Source of the DNA: Microbacterium esteraromaticum | Lineage (GTDB): Bacteria > Actinomycetota > Actinomycetes > Actinomycetales > Microbacteriaceae | DNA: 64,000 nucleotides | Assembly (NCBI RefSeq): GCF_016907315.1 | Contig: NZ_JAFBBS010000001.1 | Location: 2,170,001-2,234,000, forward strand | Reading direction: 5' to 3' | In this document: one piece after another, positions 9,166 to 18,047 of the stretch | Layout of the letters: each line of letters starts with the position of its first letter | Position numbering within the stretch: the first letter of the stretch is position 1 | The notes under the pieces: generated by a model | Databases searched by the model: none | What the model saw: the letters and a program-made list of their open reading frames with translations, nothing else | Told to the model about the DNA's origin: nothing | Position numbers and translations under genes: made by a program

Positions 9166-10832
9166 GCAGGCCCCCCTCCGAGCCGCCCGTCCTGCCCGGG
9201 TTCTCATACCTGCAGCCGCTCGGAGCCGGCGGCTTCGCCGACGTCTTCCTCTACGAGCAGCAGATGCCGCGACGCAAGGTGGCGGTCAAGGTGCTGCTCG
9301 CCGACCGTCTGAGCACTGGTGCCGCGCAGGAGTTCACCGACGAGGCGAACGTGATGGCCATGCTGTCGACGCATCCCGCCATCGTCACGATCTACCAGGC
9401 AGGCGTCGCCGGCGACGGCCGGCCGTACCTGGTGATGGAGTACTGCTCCAGGCCCAACCTGCAGGTGCGCTCGCGTCGTGAGCCGTTCTCGGTGGCCGAG
9501 GCGCTGCGCGTCGGCATCCAGGTGGCCGGCGCGGTCGAGACCGCCCACCGTGCGGGTGTGCTGCACCGCGACATCAAGCCGGCGAACATCCTCGTCACCG
9601 AGTACAACAGGCCGGCGCTGACCGACTTCGGCATCGCCACGACCGCGGGCGCGGTGAACGAGGCCGCAGGCATGTCGATCCCGTGGTCGCCGCCCGAGTC
9701 GTTCGCCGAGCCGCCGGCGAGCGGACCGCGCACCGATGTCTATGCGCTCGGTGCCACCATCTTCACCCTGCTCGCGTCGCGGTCGCCGTTCGAGCGGCCG
9801 GGCGAGCGCAACACCAGCGCCGACCTCATCGAGCGGATCGAGCGTATGGCGGTGCCCAAGCTCGACCGCGCCGATTCGCCGTCGAGCCTGCAGGCCGTGC
9901 TCGAGCGCGCCATGGCGAAGAACCCCGACGACCGCTACCCGAGCGCCGTGGCCTTCGCCAGGGCTCTGCAGAAGGTGCAGATCGAGCTCGCGCACTCGGT
10001 GACCCCGATCGACATCGTCGACGAGCATCCGTCGGCCGACGAGCTCGAAGACGACGATGACGGCCTGACGCGCGTGCGCGAGGTGCGCTCGATCAGCCCG
10101 CAGGGCGAGGCCGAGAACGCGACCCGCCCGTCAGCGCGCACCGAGCGCAAGGCCGCGCCGGTGATCGGCGACATCCCGCGCTTCGACCCCGCGAGCGCTC
10201 CCGCCGCAGCGGTCGAGCAGACGCAGCTGCGCGCCTCGTCGAGCGCGCCTCAGGCGACGCCGACGGCCGCTCCCGACCACGACGAGCAGACGCTGCTGCG
10301 GCCTCCGCGGGTCGTCGCGCCCGTGGCATCCGCTCCCGCCCCTGCGCCGCAGGCGCCCGCATCCGCATCGCCCCACGAGACGACCGCCGCAGCCGATGCT
10401 CCCCGCGTTCGCAAGGGCGTGCCGTGGTGGGGATGGGTGCTCATGCTGGTCGGCGCCGTGCTCGTCGTCGGCGGTGTGATCTGGGCCAGCAGCCTGGCCG
10501 CAGACGGCATCGGCAGTCAGACGACGAAGACGCCCCCGCCGTCCGAACCGGAGGCGAAGGACCCCATGGCCGGTCTCGTGCCGCCGGTCGAAGACCTGGT
10601 CGGCACCCGTTCGGGCGATGTCGTCACCTTCACCTGGAAGAACGCCGACCCGCAGGAGGGCGACACGTTCCTCTGGAACCAGGTGACGCTCGACGGCCCG
10701 TCGAAGTCGGCGCAGGTGACCGAGCCGAAGGTCGTGCTGCCGGGGCCGAATCCCGACCGCACCTGCATCGAGGTCATCGTCAAGCGCGACAACGGCACCT
10801 CTTCGCCCGAGGTCAGGGAGTGCGTCGACTGA
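9162..10832 (+). CDS. Membrane-anchored Ser/Thr protein kinase (PknB/Hanks type)
   Basis: The 556-residue protein starts at a GTG that overlaps the previous stop (GTGA). The kinase domain spans about residues 11-275: Gly loop GAGGFADVF, VAVKVLL lysine, catalytic HRDIKPAN, DFGIA metal site and a WSPPES equivalent of APE. All key catalytic residues are present. A Thr/Ala/Pro-rich juxtamembrane linker containing repeated TLLRP/TQLR-like segments follows. One membrane helix lies near 421-447, and an ~85-residue extracytoplasmic beta domain with one Cys pair ends the protein. There are no PASTA repeats, unlike PknB. It is the likely writer for the three FHA proteins and the FHA-bearing motor in this operon. 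Confidence 0.95.
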   Translation: MSRPPSEPPVLPGFSYLQPLGAGGFADVFLYEQQMPRRKVAVKVLLADRLSTGAAQEFTDEANVMAMLSTHPAIVTIYQAGVAGDGRPYLVMEYCSRPNLQVRSRREPFSVAEALRVGIQVAGAVETAHRAGVLHRDIKPANILVTEYNRPALTDFGIATTAGAVNEAAGMSIPWSPPESFAEPPASGPRTDVYALGATIFTLLASRSPFERPGERNTSADLIERIERMAVPKLDRADSPSSLQAVLERAMAKNPDDRYPSAVAFARALQKVQIELAHSVTPIDIVDEHPSADELEDDDDGLTRVREVRSISPQGEAENATRPSARTERKAAPVIGDIPRFDPASAPAAAVEQTQLRASSSAPQATPTAAPDHDEQTLLRPPRVVAPVASAPAPAPQAPASASPHETTAAADAPRVRKGVPWWGWVLMLVGAVLVVGGVIWASSLAADGIGSQTTKTPPPSEPEAKDPMAGLVPPVEDLVGTRSGDVVTFTWKNADPQEGDTFLWNQVTLDGPSKSAQVTEPKVVLPGPNPDRTCIEVIVKRDNGTSSPEVRECVD

Positions 10833-12289
10833 TGATCTGGGAGATCGACGACAAGAGCGAGACGATCGAAGGACTCGACGAGTCCGGTCGCCCCGACCCC
10901 GCCTATGCGGCCGCGCTCGGACTGCTTCCGGCGCCGCTCGGTCGCCGCGCGCTCGCCGCGGTGTACGACGGCGCGGCGTGGATGCTGGTGCAGCTGCCGT
11001 TCCTGATCGGGTCGGTGCCTCTTCTGATGAAGCTGGCGGGCGGGTCCATCTCGGCCTACGGTCTCGTCAACCACCCCGGCTTCACTCTCGCTGTCGTGAT
11101 GGCGTCGATAACGGCGCTGCTGAGCCTGGCGCTCGCCATCGTGCAGTGGTCGCTGCACGCCGTGAAGGGCATGACCATCGGCAAGGCGCTCACCCGCATC
11201 CGCACGGTCAACGTGCGCACCCTCGGGAAAGCCGGATTCCTGCGGCTGCTGCTGCGCTACCTCATCGTCGGTGCGGCGGGTCTGCTGCCGGCCATCGGCT
11301 CCGCGCTCTTCCTGCTCTCGCCGGTGTTCGATCCTGAGCGCCGCGGGCGGGGCTGGCACGACAAGGCGAGCGGCGTCTGGCTCGTCGACGTGCGCGCCGG
11401 TCTGAACCCGTTCGACGAGAAGCGCATGCGCGTGGCCCGCAAGATGGTGAAGGCCGAGCCGACCCGCGAGCGCGTCGTGCTGCCCTCCCTCGCGACTCCC
11501 GTCGACCCGTCTCAGCAGCCCGCCTACCGACCCGGCAGCCGCGTGAGCGCCGGTGTGCTCGGGGTGGCCCGCCCGCATGACGCCAACGAGCGCCCCGTCA
11601 TCGGGCTCCCGGTGGCCGCAGGACCCGAACCCGAACCGCAGGGCGAGGCGGGCAAGCCCGTGCTCGGGGGCTACCGAGCACCGGCGAAGCCCGAAGAACC
11701 GGCATCCGGTTCCTCGGCGCCCCCGCCCGCAGCCACGCCACCCGCAGTCGGTGCGGCCGGACCGGGCGCACCGGTCGTCGACGCTGTGCCGAGACAGCGT
11801 CGCGAGGCGCGCACCGTGGCAGTCGAGCGGCAGCGCGAGACCCCCGCCGCAGCTGCCCCGGTCGCTCCTGCCGCCGCTCCTGAAACTGCAGCTCCTGCCG
11901 CCGCTCCTGAAGCCGCCGCTCCTGCCGCGGCCGCTCCTGCCCCGGCACCGGAAGCGGCAGCGCCGGTGCGCTTCGGCCTGCGTTTCGACACTGGAGAGGG
12001 CATCGGGGTCACTGCGCCCGTGCTCCTGGGCCGCAACCCCGACGCGAGCGGGCACCCTGGTGCCACTCCGATGCCGCTCGCAGACAGCACGCGGTCGCTG
12101 TCGAAGACGCACCTTCTCGCCCGACCCGTCGACGGCGGCATCGAGGTCGTCGACCTCGGCTCGACCAACGGGTCCGGTCTGATCCGCGGAGGAGCCGAGT
12201 ACGCGCTCAGCGCAGGAGCGGCGACTCTGGTGACCGAGGGCGACACCATCCGGCTCGGCGACCGCATCGCGGCCGTGGTCAGGGTATGA
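10832..12289 (+). CDS. RDD membrane protein with C-terminal FHA domain (second paralogue)
   Basis: The 485-residue protein has an RDD domain with three to four hydrophobic helices (residues ~30-185, ending in RGWHDKASGVWLVDVR), a Pro/Ala-rich linker, and a C-terminal FHA domain (~388-485: LLGRNPD, SLSKTH, STNGSG). Its architecture matches the product of the gene at 5643. The start ATG 10832 shares one base with the kinase stop codon. With its paralogue it forms the main multi-helix membrane content around the motor. No EccB, EccD or EccE homologue is visible in the window, so these two proteins are candidates for a non-canonical T7SS membrane base (inference). Confidence 0.9.
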   Translation: MIWEIDDKSETIEGLDESGRPDPAYAAALGLLPAPLGRRALAAVYDGAAWMLVQLPFLIGSVPLLMKLAGGSISAYGLVNHPGFTLAVVMASITALLSLALAIVQWSLHAVKGMTIGKALTRIRTVNVRTLGKAGFLRLLLRYLIVGAAGLLPAIGSALFLLSPVFDPERRGRGWHDKASGVWLVDVRAGLNPFDEKRMRVARKMVKAEPTRERVVLPSLATPVDPSQQPAYRPGSRVSAGVLGVARPHDANERPVIGLPVAAGPEPEPQGEAGKPVLGGYRAPAKPEEPASGSSAPPPAATPPAVGAAGPGAPVVDAVPRQRREARTVAVERQRETPAAAAPVAPAAAPETAAPAAAPEAAAPAAAAPAPAPEAAAPVRFGLRFDTGEGIGVTAPVLLGRNPDASGHPGATPMPLADSTRSLSKTHLLARPVDGGIEVVDLGSTNGSGLIRGGAEYALSAGAATLVTEGDTIRLGDRIAAVVRV

Positions 12290-12345
12290 CTCCCCGCTCG
12301 ACGCGCGCCGCCACCGGCGAGACACATCGAAACTGAGGACGACGC

Positions 12346-15300
12346 ATGAGGCTCAAGCTCACCCTGCACCGACAGACCGGCGATCCCGTCGACATCGTCG
12401 TCACGACCGACTCCACCGCGACCGCGGGCGACGTCGCCAGGCACATCGCCGAGGCCGACCCCGCGCGGTCGGTGCCGGTCGGCGAGGGCGACGTGCTCAC
12501 GCTCGCGGTCGCGCCGCCGACCGGTGAGCGACTCGTCGCGCTGCAGCCCGACGTGCCGATCGGCGAAGCGGCGATCGGCTCCGGCTTCGCGGCGTCGATC
12601 CTGAACTACGGCTCCGGCCACATCACGACGGCCCAGCGCGCCGTCGTGGGTGTGCTGCGCGCGACCGGCGGCACGCTGGCAGGGCAGGAGTTCCCGATCA
12701 CCGCGGGGCAGGTCTCGATCGGCCGCGATGCAGGCAACGACGTCGTGCTTCCGGATGCCATGGTCTCGAAGCGCCATGCCCGTCTCGAGGTCGGCACGCA
12801 GATCGAGGTCATCGACCTGAACTCCGCCAACGGCGTGCTCGTCGACGGGGTCGCCGCGCAGCGCGTGCGCATCGAAGAAGGTCAGCCGTTCGTGATCGGC
12901 GGCACGACGCTCGAGGCGCGGCTCGCGCACAGCTACGACGGCAGCTCGTCCGAGGAGCCGGTCATCGAGCGCGGCGGCGGTCTGCTGTTCAACCGCAGCC
13001 CTCGTATCGAGGTGCGCTACCCCGGCACGAAGTTCAAGATGCCGCGACTGCCCACCGAGAAGATCGGCAAGATGTTCCCGTGGGCGATCATGGTCGCCCC
13101 CATCCTCATGGGTGCCGCGCTCTACGCGATGAACGGCAACCCCCGCTCGCTGCTGATGATCGTGCTCACGCCGCTCATGGCGCTGATGAACGTGGTCAAC
13201 CAGTCGGCGCAGTCGAAGAAGAGCACCAACCACGAGTTCGCTCTGTTCGAGCGCCAGTTCGAGCAGCTCGAAGAGGACTTCTTCCACGGCAAGCCCGAGG
13301 AGGAGGCCGCGCGCAACGCCGAGGCGCCGCCGGTCGCCGAGGTGTTCGACCACGCGATGCGGCTGGGCCCCATGCTGTGGACCCGACGGCCCGAGCACTG
13401 GAACTTCCTCGCCCTCCGCCTGGGCAGCTGCCGGCTGCCGGCCCGCAACTCGATCGACGATGCGGAGACGCCCGACGGGCTGCCGGAGTTCATCGACCGC
13501 ATCGACAGGCTGCGCGAGCGCTACGAGTACGTCGACGACGTGCCGGTGTTCGACATGCTGGCCGACTCCGGATCGGTCGGCATCGCGGGTCCGCAGGCAC
13601 CCGTAGCCGATGCGATGCGCGGTGTGGCGGTGCAGCTGTTCGGCCTGCACGCGCCTAACGACGTGGTCGCCGTCGCCTTCTCGGACTCGACCTGGACGGC
13701 CGAGCTCGACTGGCTCAAGTGGCTGCCGCACACCTCGAGCGAGAAGAGCCCGTTCCGCGACCTGGCGCTGGCCGACTCCGCGCCCACCGGAGCCGCGCTG
13801 CTCAACATGCTCGAGGACTACGTGCAGCGCTCGGCCGACGCCGCAGGAGAGCCGCGCGGTCCGTTCAAGGAGGACTGGAACCCGCTGCTGTACGGCACCG
13901 ACGTCGCGCGTGCCGCCACCGACCACCAGAAGACGCCGGCGCTGTCGGTGATCGTCTTCGTCACCAGCGATGCGCCGGTCGATCGCGGCCGGCTCACCGA
14001 CGTGCTCGAGCGGGGCGCAGATCATGGCGTGCACGCGGTGTTCGTCGCCCCGACGGTCGAATCCCTGCCGGCCGTGTGCCGCAGCTTCATCGACGTGACG
14101 ACCGGGCTCACCGACGCGCACGTCGGCCTCGTGCGCAACGGCGAGAACTTCGAGCACGTGCAGGTGGAGGGCGTCTCGAACGCCTACATGCACATGCTCG
14201 CGCGTCGCCTGGCGCCCGTCGTCGACGCCAGCACGGTCACGCACGACTCGTCCGACATCCCCGGCTCGGTGATGTTCCTGCAGCTCGTCGACCCGGCGAT
14301 CGCCGAGGATCCGAACGTCGTGATCGAGCGCTGGCGGCAGAACAACACCATCGTGGATCGCTCACCCACACCCCGGCCCCGGCTGAAGAAGTCCGGCACG
14401 CTGCGCGCCATCATCGGCCAGGGAGCCAGCTCGGCGATGGCGCTCGATCTGCGCACCCAGGGCCCGCACGCCCTCGTCGGCGGCACGACCGGTGCCGGAA
14501 AGTCGGAGTTCCTGCAGGCGTGGGTGCTCGGCATGGCCGCAGCCCACAGCCCCGACCGGGTGACCTTCCTGTTCGTCGACTACAAGGGCGGATCAGCGTT
14601 CGCCGACTGCGTCGAGCTGCCGCACTGCGTGGGACTCGTCACCGACCTCAGCCCGCACCTGGTGCGCCGTGCGCTCACGAGTCTCCGCGCCGAGCTGCAC
14701 CACCGCGAGCACCTGCTCAACCGCAAGAAGGCGAAGGATCTGCTCGAGCTCGAGAAGCGACAGGACCCCGAGTGCCCGCCCGCGCTCGTGCTCGTGATCG
14801 ACGAGTTCGCGGCTCTGGCATCCGAGATGCCCGAGTTCGTCGACGGGGTGGTCGACATCGCCCAGCGCGGTCGCTCGCTCGGCATCCACCTGATCATGGC
14901 CACGCAGCGCCCCGCCGGCGTCATCAAAGACAACCTGCGAGCCAACACGAACCTGCGCATCGCGCTCCGGATGGCCGACGAGGCCGACTCGCGTGACGTC
15001 GTCGACGACGCGATCGCCGCGTCGTTCCCGCCGTCGATCCCCGGTCGCGCGATCGCGAAGACCGGCCCCGGTCGCCTCGTGCCCTTCCAGTCGGCGTATG
15101 CGGGCGGCTGGACCACCGACGACGAGTCGGGGGTCGCCGAGGTGCGGGTGTCCGAGCTGCGCTTCGGCGCCACCGCCGAGTGGGAGCCCGACCGTCCGCC
15201 CGAGTCCGACTCGCACGAAGAGGACCTCGGCCCGAACGATCAGAAGCGCATCGTGTCGACGCTGATCCGCGCCGCCGACGCCGCTCGCCTGCACCGCCCG

Positions 15301-16845
15301 CGGCGCCCGTGGCTCGACGACCTCGCGCCGCTGGTCGACCTCAAGCACCTGCCGAACGACGGTGACATGCGCATTCCGATGGCGCTGCTCGACGTGCCGG
15401 AGAAGCAGCTGCAGGAAGCGGCGGTGTTCGTGCCCGACCGCGACGGATCGCTGGTCATCTACGGCACCTCCGGGTCGGGAAAGTCGACGCTGCTGAAGAC
15501 CATCGCGACGGCGGCAGGCATGCGGCCCGAGCGCGGTCGTGTGCAGGTGTACTGCCTGGACTTCGCCTCGGGCGCACTCAGCGCGCTGAACGCCCTGCCG
15601 CACGTCGGCTCGGTCGTCGACAGCGCTGACGCCGAGCGCATCCAGCGTCTGCTGCGCACCCTCGACCGCGAGATGGACCGCCGTGCGGCCGCATTCTCGG
15701 CGGCCAGCGCCGCCTCGGTGCAGGAGTACCGCGAGCTGGCCGACCCGAACATGCCGCGCATCCTGCTGCTCATCGACAACTATCCCGAGTTCAAGAAGGA
15801 CTGGGAGATGGCGCCGGGTCGCGGTCCGTTCTATCGCATCTTCATGCGCATCCTCGGCGAGGGTCGAACGCTCGGCGTGCACACGGTGCTCACCGCCGAC
15901 CGCGGCAACGCGGTGCCCAGTGCCGTCGCCTCGAACATCCCCCGCAAGGTTCTTCTGCGCATGGGCGATCCCAGCCAGTACATGCTGCTGAACGTGCCCC
16001 GCGACATCCTCGACGAGCAGTCGGCGCCTGGCCGCGGCATCATCGACGGGCACGAGGCGCAGATCGCGGTGCTCGGCGGCACCGCCAACGTGGTCGAGCA
16101 GACGAAGGCGCTGCGCGCCCTCGGAGACAGGCTGCGCGAGAAGGGGGTGCGCGACCTTCCCGAGATCGGCGCTCTGCCGACGATGGTGCCGGTCGCCGAT
16201 ATGCCCGCGACGGTCGACGGGATGCCCGTGTTCGGCGTCGCCGACGATTCGCTCGCTCCGCACGGGTTCGAGCCGATCGGGTCGTTCGTCATCTCGGGCC
16301 CGCCCCAGTCGGGAAAGACCAACGCGCTCAGGTCGCTCATCACCGCGGTCGAGCGGTTCGATCCGAACGTGCAGATGTATCACTTCGGCAGCCGCCGGGC
16401 CGAGCTCAAGGACTTCCGTCCCTGGGTACGGTCGGCCACGAAGGCGGAGGACGAGAAGGAGCTCGCGACCGAGCTCGCAGAGCTGGTCGTCAGCGACGCG
16501 CAGAAGCAGCGCATCCTCATCGTGATCGAAGACATCCCGCATCTCGCCGACGGTGCCGCGGATCGGCCGATGCGCGCTCTGCTGCAGGCGATGAACAACA
16601 GCGACCACATGCTCATCGGCGAGGCCGAGATCACGCGCGCCAGCGGCAGCATCGGCGTGCTGGGCGAGTGGAAGTCGGGACGCCAGGGCATCGTGCTCAA
16701 GCCCGAGACCTACGACGGCGAATCGCTGTTCAAGGTGCCGTTCAGCCGGATGAAGCGCTCGGACTTCCCCGTCGGCCGCGGAATCATGGTGCAGGCCGGA
16801 CGCGCGATCACGATGCAGATGCCGTACGTGCCCGAGCAGTCCTGA
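12346..16845 (+). CDS. essC: FHA-containing FtsK/SpoIIIE-type T7SS motor ATPase (EssC/EccC-like)
   Basis: The 1499-residue length is close to Bacillota EssC rather than split mycobacterial EccCa/EccCb. The N-terminal ~100 residues are beta-rich. An FHA domain follows at ~110-195 (SIGRDAGNDVVL, SKRHAR, NSANGVLVDG), then a membrane segment at ~243-285 and three FtsK-like ATPase modules. Module 1 has Walker A GGTTGAGKSE (~711) and Walker B LVIDEF. Module 2 has GTSGSGKST (~1040) but LLIDNY. Module 3 has GPPQSGKTN (~1318) and IVIEDI. Only the first keeps the standard Asp-Glu pair, as is typical of EccC/EssC, in which the later modules mainly bind substrate. A GAGGAC ribosome site precedes ATG 12346. 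This is the energising component of the secretion system. The symbol is by architecture only. Confidence 0.93.
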   Translation: MRLKLTLHRQTGDPVDIVVTTDSTATAGDVARHIAEADPARSVPVGEGDVLTLAVAPPTGERLVALQPDVPIGEAAIGSGFAASILNYGSGHITTAQRAVVGVLRATGGTLAGQEFPITAGQVSIGRDAGNDVVLPDAMVSKRHARLEVGTQIEVIDLNSANGVLVDGVAAQRVRIEEGQPFVIGGTTLEARLAHSYDGSSSEEPVIERGGGLLFNRSPRIEVRYPGTKFKMPRLPTEKIGKMFPWAIMVAPILMGAALYAMNGNPRSLLMIVLTPLMALMNVVNQSAQSKKSTNHEFALFERQFEQLEEDFFHGKPEEEAARNAEAPPVAEVFDHAMRLGPMLWTRRPEHWNFLALRLGSCRLPARNSIDDAETPDGLPEFIDRIDRLRERYEYVDDVPVFDMLADSGSVGIAGPQAPVADAMRGVAVQLFGLHAPNDVVAVAFSDSTWTAELDWLKWLPHTSSEKSPFRDLALADSAPTGAALLNMLEDYVQRSADAAGEPRGPFKEDWNPLLYGTDVARAATDHQKTPALSVIVFVTSDAPVDRGRLTDVLERGADHGVHAVFVAPTVESLPAVCRSFIDVTTGLTDAHVGLVRNGENFEHVQVEGVSNAYMHMLARRLAPVVDASTVTHDSSDIPGSVMFLQLVDPAIAEDPNVVIERWRQNNTIVDRSPTPRPRLKKSGTLRAIIGQGASSAMALDLRTQGPHALVGGTTGAGKSEFLQAWVLGMAAAHSPDRVTFLFVDYKGGSAFADCVELPHCVGLVTDLSPHLVRRALTSLRAELHHREHLLNRKKAKDLLELEKRQDPECPPALVLVIDEFAALASEMPEFVDGVVDIAQRGRSLGIHLIMATQRPAGVIKDNLRANTNLRIALRMADEADSRDVVDDAIAASFPPSIPGRAIAKTGPGRLVPFQSAYAGGWTTDDESGVAEVRVSELRFGATAEWEPDRPPESDSHEEDLGPNDQKRIVSTLIRAADAARLHRPRRPWLDDLAPLVDLKHLPNDGDMRIPMALLDVPEKQLQEAAVFVPDRDGSLVIYGTSGSGKSTLLKTIATAAGMRPERGRVQVYCLDFASGALSALNALPHVGSVVDSADAERIQRLLRTLDREMDRRAAAFSAASAASVQEYRELADPNMPRILLLIDNYPEFKKDWEMAPGRGPFYRIFMRILGEGRTLGVHTVLTADRGNAVPSAVASNIPRKVLLRMGDPSQYMLLNVPRDILDEQSAPGRGIIDGHEAQIAVLGGTANVVEQTKALRALGDRLREKGVRDLPEIGALPTMVPVADMPATVDGMPVFGVADDSLAPHGFEPIGSFVISGPPQSGKTNALRSLITAVERFDPNVQMYHFGSRRAELKDFRPWVRSATKAEDEKELATELAELVVSDAQKQRILIVIEDIPHLADGAADRPMRALLQAMNNSDHMLIGEAEITRASGSIGVLGEWKSGRQGIVLKPETYDGESLFKVPFSRMKRSDFPVGRGIMVQAGRAITMQMPYVPEQS

Positions 16846-16861
16846 CCCGTCTGATGCGCGG

Positions 16862-16907
16862 ATGGGGAGTTCTCCCCATTCGCGTATCGGGCCCGTGTGG
16901 GTAGCGT
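16862..16907 (+). promoter_or_regulatory. Promoter of first WXG100-like gene: 18-bp palindrome plus -10 box
   Basis: A perfect inverted repeat (ATGGGGAG-TT-CTCCCCAT, 16862-16879) is followed by exactly 22 bases and then TAGCGT (16902-16907), a TANNNT -10 hexamer. The same palindrome and spacing recur at 21069 and, in a variant form, at 21549. The palindrome occupies the -35 region, which suggests an activator site or a recognition element for a special sigma factor. Confidence 0.7.
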
Positions 16908-17253
16908 CGTGTGTGGGCGGTCCGGTGGGGCTGTCGTAGATGAGAGCTGGAGGGTTGTTATGGCCGGACATGACTTTGGGGCGACGTACTCCGAGATGGA
17001 GAGCGCGGCATCGCGTCTGCGTGATGGTCGCAGCGCCGTGACCGACACGCTGAAGGAGCTGCAGGGCGTCATCGACGACCTGGTGCAGGACGGTTTCAAG
17101 ACCGAGAATGCGTCTGAGGCGTATTCGACGGCGTACTCCGAGCTGACCACGTCGCTGGATGACGCTGCGGAGGCTGTGAACGACATGGCGCAGGCGCTGG
17201 ACCGCATGGCGGACTCGATCCGCGACAAGGACTCCGAGCTCGCCGGCGGCTGA
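16905..17253 (+). repeat. Direct repeat copy 1 (349 bp), carrying a WXG100-like gene
   Basis: Bases 16905-17253 are identical, as read by eye, to 21112-21460 (offset 4207). The repeat includes the 5' untranslated region and the whole WXG100-like gene. Upstream of it, 16861-16885 also match the second copy, with only a 19-base stretch diverging between. Identity at silent positions implies recent duplication or gene conversion. Confidence 0.93.
16960..17253 (+). CDS. WXG100-family (EsxA-like) secreted helical-hairpin protein, copy 1
   Basis: The 97-residue, almost entirely alpha-helical, acidic protein has the typical size and heptad pattern of a WXG100 protein, with a central turn (VQDGFKTENASEAY) and no Cys. 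The turn Trp is replaced, reading D-G-F, so it is an atypical member. The C-terminus lacks an obvious YxxxD/E export motif and may rely on a partner. ATG 16960 is preceded by GGAGG at a good distance; an in-frame GTG at 16897 overlaps the promoter and was rejected. T-ending codons are more common than in neighbouring genes. It is the first cargo gene after the motor. Confidence 0.88.
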   Translation: MAGHDFGATYSEMESAASRLRDGRSAVTDTLKELQGVIDDLVQDGFKTENASEAYSTAYSELTTSLDDAAEAVNDMAQALDRMADSIRDKDSELAGG

Positions 17254-17264
17254 ACTGCATGACG

Positions 17265-17302
17265 GGGTCGCGCCATCGCCCGGGGGGATGATGGCGCGAC
17301 CC
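17265..17302 (+). terminator. Hairpin between the WXG100-like gene and the effector genes
   Basis: A perfect 13-bp inverted repeat (GGGTCGCGCCATC at 17265-17277, its complement at 17290-17302) lies 11 bases after the stop codon. There is no long T-run. It may act as a partial terminator, giving more WXG100 than effector transcript. Confidence 0.65.
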
Positions 17303-17340
17303 GGGTCGACTGATCTGAATCGAACGGAGGAGGGTGCGCG

Positions 17341-18045
17341 ATGGGCATGATGCTGCCGGATGAGCTCATCTGGGTGATGGAGAAGCTCGGCTTCGAATGG
17401 CCCGACATCGATGAGGACGAGCTTCGGCGCGGAGCGGAGATCGTGCGCACCTTCAGCGGCGATCTGGAGCAGGCGCTGACCGCTATGGATCGCAAGGTGA
17501 ACGGCGACATGGCCGCCGCGATGCGAGGCCAGGCAGGGCCGGCCTACGTGGCCGCCTGGAACACCAACCGCTCGCAGAACCTCGACAAGCTGCTGGGGCT
17601 GCTCGGTCCGGTGCCCACGGGCATGGAGATCGCCGCCGACGTCGTCTTCGGCCTGAAGATCAAGGTCATCGCCGACGTGACGACGACGATGATCACGCTG
17701 GTCGGCATGCTGACCAACCCCATCACCGCGCTCGGCGCGGGCCCGATGCTGCTGCTCAAGAAGAAGCTTCTGAACGCGGCTGTCGACATCGCGATCGAGC
17801 AGGCGCTCGAGCAGATCCTGCCGACGGTCATCGCGCCGCTCACCGAAGAGCTGCCCGGCGTGATCATGGCGGCGCTGGACGCGCCGATCGTCGAGGCCAC
17901 GGTCGGCGACACCGACGAGTTCTACGCAGACCTGCAGGCGCTCGAGCAGGCCCAGGGCGACATGGAGACGTACGCCGGTGACGTCGAGAGCATGACCGAG
18001 CGGCTGATGGCCGATCTCGCCGGCCTGAACCTGACGGGAGACTGA
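17341..18045 (+). CDS. T7SS effector targeting protein, CpnT-like N-terminal domain
   Basis: The 234-residue, mostly helical protein starts with a DELIWVMEKLGFEWPDIDEDELRR segment of the type found at the N-terminus of CpnT-like and related actinobacterial T7SS toxins. A conserved AWN (residue ~78) and a hydrophobic central region (~100-150) follow, then an acidic coiled-coil tail. Such domains normally sit at the front of toxin polypeptides. Here the domain is a separate gene, and the nuclease begins 2 bp after the stop. A strong GGAGGAGG site precedes ATG 17341. It probably escorts the next gene's product to the motor (inference). Confidence 0.75.
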   Translation: MGMMLPDELIWVMEKLGFEWPDIDEDELRRGAEIVRTFSGDLEQALTAMDRKVNGDMAAAMRGQAGPAYVAAWNTNRSQNLDKLLGLLGPVPTGMEIAADVVFGLKIKVIADVTTTMITLVGMLTNPITALGAGPMLLLKKKLLNAAVDIAIEQALEQILPTVIAPLTEELPGVIMAALDAPIVEATVGDTDEFYADLQALEQAQGDMETYAGDVESMTERLMADLAGLNLTGD

Positions 18046-18047
18046 CG

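Noticed and set aside
16886..16904. Divergent spacer between the duplicated promoter and leader as a sign of a separate insertion
   Set aside because: Both copies have the same length with no gap. Simple substitution or partial gene conversion explains it.
14593..16971. Very long minus-strand open frame opposite the EssC-like gene (about 790 codons)
   Set aside because: In 70% GC DNA antisense frames stay open by chance. The product is Arg/His-rich without domains, and the plus-strand gene has clear Walker motifs throughout.
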